Part shown: positions 59,828-64,000 of the stretch, one piece after another
Layout of the letters: each line of letters starts with the position of its first letter
Numbering within the stretch: position 1 is the stretch's first letter
From: a virus
IMG/VR virus record: IMGVR_UViG_3300042338_000192
Coordinates: 1 to 64,000 of that record
DNA: 64,000 nucleotides
Reading direction: 5' to 3' (one strand)
The notes under the pieces: generated by a model
What the model was told of the DNA's origin: nothing
Database searches by the model: none
Seen by the model: the letters and a program-made list of their open reading frames with translations, nothing else
Made by a program: the position numbers and the translations under genes

Positions 59828-60319
59828 ATGGCAAAGTTATATGACGTAGAAATTTATTTCGCTAAACTTGGTAAACCAAACGGCAAGTTTAATAAAGAAA
59901 ATCCTACATGGGAACTCCAAATTCGGACTACCGACAAAGAGAAAAAGAAAGAATGGGAAGCTATTGGATTGACTGTCAAGGCTATCGTTCCAGATGATGG
60001 TGATACATATTTCAGAGCTAATCTGAAAAAGAAGTCTATTAAATCAGACGGTACACCAAATGAACCTGTGAAATTGATTGATGGTAAATTAAGACCTATT
60101 GATCCCAACACGATTGGAAATGGATCCATCGGTAATATTCGTGTATTTGAATACGAATATAAAGATCCAATGGGGGTTACAAAGAAAGGCTTTACCCTTA
60201 TGACAGTACAATTAACAAAGCATATAGTATATACTCCACGTATCAGCGAAGATGATTTCGGTGAGACAGAATATGAACGTGAATTCAGCAGTAATGAAAC
60301 TGACGATGACGTATTCTAA
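59828..60319 (+). CDS. Single-stranded DNA-binding protein (T7 gp2.5-like)
   Basis: 163 residues from the ATG at 59828. It has an OB-fold-like beta barrel (KLYDVEIYFAKLG, KVEWEAIGLTVKAIVP-type strands, NIRVFEYEYKDPMGVTKKGF) and the diagnostic acidic tail ending TDDDVF with a final phenylalanine, as in T7 gp2.5, which contacts DNA polymerase and helicase. It starts the replication module after a hairpin and repeat copy 4. An in-frame upstream ATG inside the repeat was not used. Confidence 0.88.
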   Translation: MAKLYDVEIYFAKLGKPNGKFNKENPTWELQIRTTDKEKKKEWEAIGLTVKAIVPDDGDTYFRANLKKKSIKSDGTPNEPVKLIDGKLRPIDPNTIGNGSIGNIRVFEYEYKDPMGVTKKGFTLMTVQLTKHIVYTPRISEDDFGETEYEREFSSNETDDDVF

Positions 60320-60323
60320 ATAT

Positions 60324-61028
60324 ATGATAAATTATACATACAAAATACTTAATAAAGATCACCAATTTGTAGCTTTTATTAGAGAATGTGAATTAGATAG
60401 TATGATTTCTAATTTTAAAGACGGATATTTTATAAAAGCAGAAACAAATAATATGCCGCTTCAAAGAATTTCTTTTATTAGAAATGTTGATGAACTTGAT
60501 GCGTGGTATGAACAAATAGATCGAAGACATTGGAAAAAGAAAGAGCGTACAATTTCATTTTTATATGATCTTCAAATAGTATATAAAGCAACTATTAATG
60601 AATATTTAAATGAGAATATTCGTGATGTTACTGAGTATAATTTAAACAATGACCATTTAACCGCAGTAATTACAGAAAGTAATGGAAACGAAATTGTATT
60701 CCATGACGAAGAAGCTTTAGATAATTATCTAATGAATTATCGTAAAAAAACTCAAGAAGTAAATAATGCAGTAGACCCTAAGCATTATAAGGGATATGTA
60801 GATGAATTACAATGGTTAGACACAATGAGTAGAATACCTACACTGCGTGATCCAGTGAAATTCGAAGCAGCAGTTGAATTACAAATAAGAAAATACCTTG
60901 ACCGTAATGGTCAAAAGGATGATTCTCTACAAGAACTCCAAAAAGCTTTATGGTACTTAAAGTACCTAATCGCCTATAAAAAGGCCGGCAGACCGATAAA
61001 GGTTGGAGAAGTAGAAAGCATCCTATAA
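60324..61028 (+). CDS. DUF3310-containing protein
   Basis: About 234 residues from ATG 60324; an ATG at 60252 overlapping SSB is less likely. The first 150 residues are a charged alpha/beta domain not recognised. The C-terminus has the DUF3310 (SaV-like) motif VDPKHYKGYVDELQWLD, then FEAAVELQIRKYLDRNGQKD and LQKALWYLKYLIAYKK. DUF3310 is common beside phage replication genes and is sometimes annotated as a nucleotide kinase without proof. A terminator follows. Confidence 0.82.
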   Translation: MINYTYKILNKDHQFVAFIRECELDSMISNFKDGYFIKAETNNMPLQRISFIRNVDELDAWYEQIDRRHWKKKERTISFLYDLQIVYKATINEYLNENIRDVTEYNLNNDHLTAVITESNGNEIVFHDEEALDNYLMNYRKKTQEVNNAVDPKHYKGYVDELQWLDTMSRIPTLRDPVKFEAAVELQIRKYLDRNGQKDDSLQELQKALWYLKYLIAYKKAGRPIKVGEVESIL

Positions 61029-61035
61029 CAAAATC

Positions 61036-61068
61036 GGCACCTCACTAATACTGGGGTGCCTTTTATTT
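61036..61068 (+). terminator. Rho-independent terminator
   Basis: GGCACC (61036-61041) pairs with GGTGCC (61055-61060) around a 13-base loop; followed by TTTTATTT. It separates DUF3310 from DNA polymerase. Confidence 0.82.
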
Positions 61069-61079
61069 GGAAATTATAT

Positions 61080-62948
61080 ATGAATTATGTATTCGACATT
61101 GAAACCGATGGACTATTAAAAGACGTAACACAAATGTGGATCATGGTTGTTCATGATGTAAGTGCTAATAAGCGAATGCAATTTTTGCAAGGAGATATGA
61201 ATTGGATACAACTATTCAATAATGCTAGACAAGTTATGGGCCATAATATTATTGGATATGACTTAGCTGTATTAAAGAAGCTATTCAACTATGAATTACC
61301 TAAGAGCGTAAAAGCTGTAGATACACTTATTCTTTCACAAGTATTAGACTATAGGAGGTTCGGTAATGATGGGCATGGTTTAAAACGTTGGGGTGAATAT
61401 TTAGAGTTTCCTAAACAAGAGTTTGAAGACTGGTCTGGATATTCTGAACAAATGGGTGAATACTGTAATAACGACGTTTCATTAAATGTCAAGGTATTAG
61501 AGATATTAAAGCAGGAATTGATTGAAGTGTCTGAAAAGAATCCTAAAGTCAAAGAGTATATTAAAGTAGAACATGCAGTAAGTAAGTGGTGTGCCGAAGC
61601 TAACTTAGGTGGATGGCCATTTAATTTAGATAAAGCACATATACTTTATGACAGATTACAAGTTGAAATGGATAAGACGTATACTGCACTAAATTCAAAA
61701 CTTGGCTTAAAGATAGTCGCTGTAGATAAGAAACTTGGTATTGTAGAAGTAAAGAGACCTAAATATAGAAAGGATGGATGTTATGATGCGCATACTGCTC
61801 GGTGGTTTGATGTGGATCCTTGGAGTGGGTTCGATCCTGATGATCGCATTGTCGATGGTGAGTATTGCCGTATTCAAGTCGAACCTCTTAGTCTGGACTC
61901 GGTAACAGATGTAAAGATATTTCTATATAGACATGGTTGGGTTCCTAATGATTGGAATTATAAAGCTGATCCTATTACAGGAAGAAAAGCGAAAACTACA
62001 CCTAAGATTACAGAAGATAGTTTAGAATTCTTAGGTGGTGATGGTAAGCTCTATAAAGATTTCTTAACTGCAAAGGCTAGGCAAGGCATTTTAACAACAT
62101 GGTTAAAGAACGTAGATGCTCAAGGCAATCTGCACGGTGATTGTATGACAATCGGTACACCAAGTATGCGTGCTAGACACTCTATTATTGTTAACGTACC
62201 GTCAGGAGATTCACCATGGGGTAGAGAAATGCGGGAATTGTTCTCATGTAAGCCTGGCTGGAAGCTTGTAGGCTGTGATTCATCAGGTAATCAAGCTAGA
62301 GGCTTAGCACATTATTTGAATAATGCTACATTTATTGATACATTACTTAATGGTGATATCCATCAATTTAATGCTGATATTCTTACTGAGATCTTAAAGA
62401 AAGATTTAAAGATGAATTATGTAGTACCAAGAGCGAATGCCAAAAGAATTCTATACGCATTCTTATTCGGAGCCAGTGGTGGAAAGCTTTGGTCATATAT
62501 CTTTGGCTCGCATGATGATGTTAAAGGTAAGAAATTGAAATCAGGCTTTATTAAAGCTGTTCCAGGGTTTAAAGACTTAAGTGAAAAGTTGGAGAAAATA
62601 TATGGAAACACAAAGAAAAAGGGAGATGGTTATATACCTAGCTTGGCTGGTACTCGTGTGTATGTTGACAGTTTCCATAAGCTTCTTGTCTATCTACTGC
62701 AATCGGCAGAGAAAATTACTTGCGGAGCAGCATGTATGCTTGCAATGGAGCGACTCGAATCTGCAGGAATTCCGTACCAACCCTTAATTATGATGCATGA
62801 TGAAATTGACTTTATGGTGCCTGAAGAGTTTGCTGAACAAGCAGCAGAAATAGGTAAACAAGCTTTTGCAGACGGCCCAAAACTATTCGGTGTTGAGATT
62901 ATGGATGGTAGCGGAAAAATTGGCAATGACTGGTATGAGATTCACTAA
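61080..62948 (+). CDS. DNA polymerase, family A (T7 gp5-like)
   Basis: 622 residues from ATG 61080. The 3'-5' exonuclease motifs are intact: DIETDG (D6, E8), HNIIGYD (D61) and YCNND (Y128, D132). The polymerase motifs are A: GCDSSGNQARGLAHY (D400, R407); B: RANAKRILYAFLFG (R451, K455, Y459); C: MHDEID (H573, D574, E575). In motif A the residue two before the R (usually Glu, next to the sugar-selecting position) is Gln405. The length is near T7 gp5 (704) with a reduced thumb region. It replicates the phage genome with SSB. Strong assignment. Confidence 0.96.
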   Translation: MNYVFDIETDGLLKDVTQMWIMVVHDVSANKRMQFLQGDMNWIQLFNNARQVMGHNIIGYDLAVLKKLFNYELPKSVKAVDTLILSQVLDYRRFGNDGHGLKRWGEYLEFPKQEFEDWSGYSEQMGEYCNNDVSLNVKVLEILKQELIEVSEKNPKVKEYIKVEHAVSKWCAEANLGGWPFNLDKAHILYDRLQVEMDKTYTALNSKLGLKIVAVDKKLGIVEVKRPKYRKDGCYDAHTARWFDVDPWSGFDPDDRIVDGEYCRIQVEPLSLDSVTDVKIFLYRHGWVPNDWNYKADPITGRKAKTTPKITEDSLEFLGGDGKLYKDFLTAKARQGILTTWLKNVDAQGNLHGDCMTIGTPSMRARHSIIVNVPSGDSPWGREMRELFSCKPGWKLVGCDSSGNQARGLAHYLNNATFIDTLLNGDIHQFNADILTEILKKDLKMNYVVPRANAKRILYAFLFGASGGKLWSYIFGSHDDVKGKKLKSGFIKAVPGFKDLSEKLEKIYGNTKKKGDGYIPSLAGTRVYVDSFHKLLVYLLQSAEKITCGAACMLAMERLESAGIPYQPLIMMHDEIDFMVPEEFAEQAAEIGKQAFADGPKLFGVEIMDGSGKIGNDWYEIH

Positions 62949-63253
62949 TGAATAAAGAACAATATCTACTTGTATGTTTAATGGAAGAACTCTCAGAAGC
63001 CGCACAGGAAGCGTCTAAATGTTTAAGATTCACACTTGATCATAAATATGAATTGTATGAAAAGACTAACAAAGAAAAGCTTAAATCAGAGCTATCTGAT
63101 GTACAAGCTATTTTAATACTTCTTTCATCAGAGTGTAATATTAGATTGAATTGCGAAAGAGTGCCTGATATCAGAGATAAGATTGATCGCACATTGCTAA
63201 GAATGAAATTGTCTCAGGAAATGGGAGTTTTAGATGCTGATAGCACTGATTGA
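62948..63253 (+). CDS. MazG-like nucleotide pyrophosphohydrolase
   Basis: 101 residues overlapping the polymerase stop by one base. MEELSEAAQEASKCLRF supplies E13, E14 and E17, and KSELSDVQAIL supplies E48 and D51: the EExxE...ExxD metal site of all-alpha NTP pyrophosphatases. This family hydrolyses NTPs or dNTPs, and may adjust nucleotide pools or (p)ppGpp in phage-infected hosts. The small size matches the single-domain phage form. Confidence 0.82.
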   Translation: MNKEQYLLVCLMEELSEAAQEASKCLRFTLDHKYELYEKTNKEKLKSELSDVQAILILLSSECNIRLNCERVPDIRDKIDRTLLRMKLSQEMGVLDADSTD

Positions 63254-64000
63254 TGGCGATATACTTGCCCACAACTGCTGTTACAACCGTACTGATGGTG
63301 TCACATATCTTGATGATGAGGGTAACGTAATACCTCAAGTATTCACTAAAGAAGAAGATACAGAGTATCGTAAAGCAATATGGCGTAACTTTGAAAGTAT
63401 GTTAGAAGTGATTATGGAGGAGACATTTGCAAGTGATTACTGTATGGCTGTTAAGGGTGAAGGCAACTATAGAGACGAAATATTTGTAGACTATAAGAAG
63501 CATCGTACAGCTGGTCCACCTAATCTTTTTGTACCATTTGTAAGAAAGCTAGCAGTAATGCACGAGATCGCTATAGCTGCAGATGGACGCGAAGCTGATG
63601 ATTTATTACGTATATGGGCAAATGAATGTAGGTCTCATAATATAGATTATGTTATATGCTCAATAGATAAGGATCTATTAATGATCCCTGGAAAGCACTA
63701 TAATATAAAGCATAAAACAATTACAGAAGTCTCAGAGCTTGATGCTAAAAGAAACTTCTACGAACAAGTATTAAAAGGCGATGCCACGGATAATATACCT
63801 GGCATTTGGAAAATGGGGCCAGTGAAAGCATCAAAAGCTTTAGCACATTGCACAACAGATGAGGAATTCCAAGAGGCAGTAATTGAACAATATATAAAAG
63901 CTAATGGTGATGAATGGCCTGAATATCTATTAGCTAATGCAAAGCTTATCAACATACAGAATACATATGATGATTATTTCTGTTTTGATAACTGGCCATT
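63234..64000 (+). CDS. 5'-3' exonuclease, FEN family (3' end cut by window)
   Basis: At least 255 residues from ATG 63234, which overlaps MazG by 20 bases; the frame is open at the window end. Metal-binding acids follow the FEN pattern: IDGDIL (D7, D9), READDLL (E120, D122, D123), SIDKDLLM (D145, D147) and KGDATDNIPGIWKMGPVKA (D183, D186) which is the helix-three-turn motif. It corresponds to T7 gp6, which removes RNA primers and degrades host DNA for nucleotide reuse. The C-terminus is not seen. Confidence 0.9.
   Translation, partial: MLIALIDGDILAHNCCYNRTDGVTYLDDEGNVIPQVFTKEEDTEYRKAIWRNFESMLEVIMEETFASDYCMAVKGEGNYRDEIFVDYKKHRTAGPPNLFVPFVRKLAVMHEIAIAADGREADDLLRIWANECRSHNIDYVICSIDKDLLMIPGKHYNIKHKTITEVSELDAKRNFYEQVLKGDATDNIPGIWKMGPVKASKALAHCTTDEEFQEAVIEQYIKANGDEWPEYLLANAKLINIQNTYDDYFCFDNWP

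Noticed and set aside
1-64000. tRNA genes, integrase, insertion sequences
   Set aside because: None recognised on reading; there are few gaps long enough for tRNAs, but a covariance-model scan (tRNAscan-SE type) would be needed to exclude them.

Overview
This window is a segment of one tailed double-stranded DNA phage genome, AT-rich (about one third G+C by eye), with every supported gene on the + strand and little intergenic space. Both edges cut genes: a large terminase subunit on the left and a FEN-type 5'-3' exonuclease on the right. The parts are those of an aquatic, probably marine, phage with a long siphovirus-type tail: terminase, DUF4055-type portal, MuF protein, scaffold, HK97-type capsid, connector and tail terminator proteins, G/GT tail chaperones with a slippery site, an enormous tape measure and a J-like tail tip. 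The fibre modules resemble those of marine cyanophages and pelagiphages. The host cannot be named from sequence; Rho-independent terminators and AAGGAG-like ribosome sites fit a Gram-negative aquatic bacterium.

Layout. 1-10321: terminase, then a block of fibre and appendage genes, including an eight-module fibre with a beta-helix. 10318-12494: a bilin cassette, heme oxygenase plus a PcyA/PebS/PcyX-type ferredoxin-dependent bilin reductase, translationally coupled, followed by small genes and a T4-type lysozyme. 12496-24845: portal, a 1775-residue MuF protein, zinc-ribbon peptide, scaffold, capsid, neck and tail tube genes, and the lambda-like frameshift. 24907-42594: one 5895-residue tape measure. 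42596-51134: tail tip, J-like protein with an S74 chaperone, a fibronectin-type fibre and a holin candidate. 51150-51818: PhoH. 51856-52090: a very GC-rich non-coding island. 52232-54172: small early-type genes, several of them membrane proteins. 54470-59751: a T7-like RNA polymerase and small genes. 59828-64000: replication genes (SSB, DUF3310, DNA polymerase A, MazG-like, exonuclease).

Most notable result: the C-terminal 900 or so residues of the MuF protein carry all the catalytic motifs of a single-subunit RNA polymerase in order (R871, D1011, R1073/K1077/Y1085, H1671-D1672). MuF proteins are carried in the capsid, so this looks like an N4-style virion RNA polymerase delivered as a MuF fusion. 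A second, free T7-like polymerase is encoded at 54470-56689. The inferred programme is that the virion enzyme starts early transcription and the second polymerase serves later classes. Repeated intergenic sequences (CCCGTTAAATTAACCCT, four copies; GGTATCTTATATGA, two copies) are candidate promoters or processing sites for these enzymes.

The bilin cassette sits in the late structural region, so a pigment or iron release from heme is probably made while virions are assembled. The tape measure predicts a tail near 0.9 micrometre by the usual ruler rule, and it contains fifteen exact-period 22-residue repeats and an internal transglycosylase domain. No tRNA genes, CRISPR arrays, insertion sequences or integrase were recognised.
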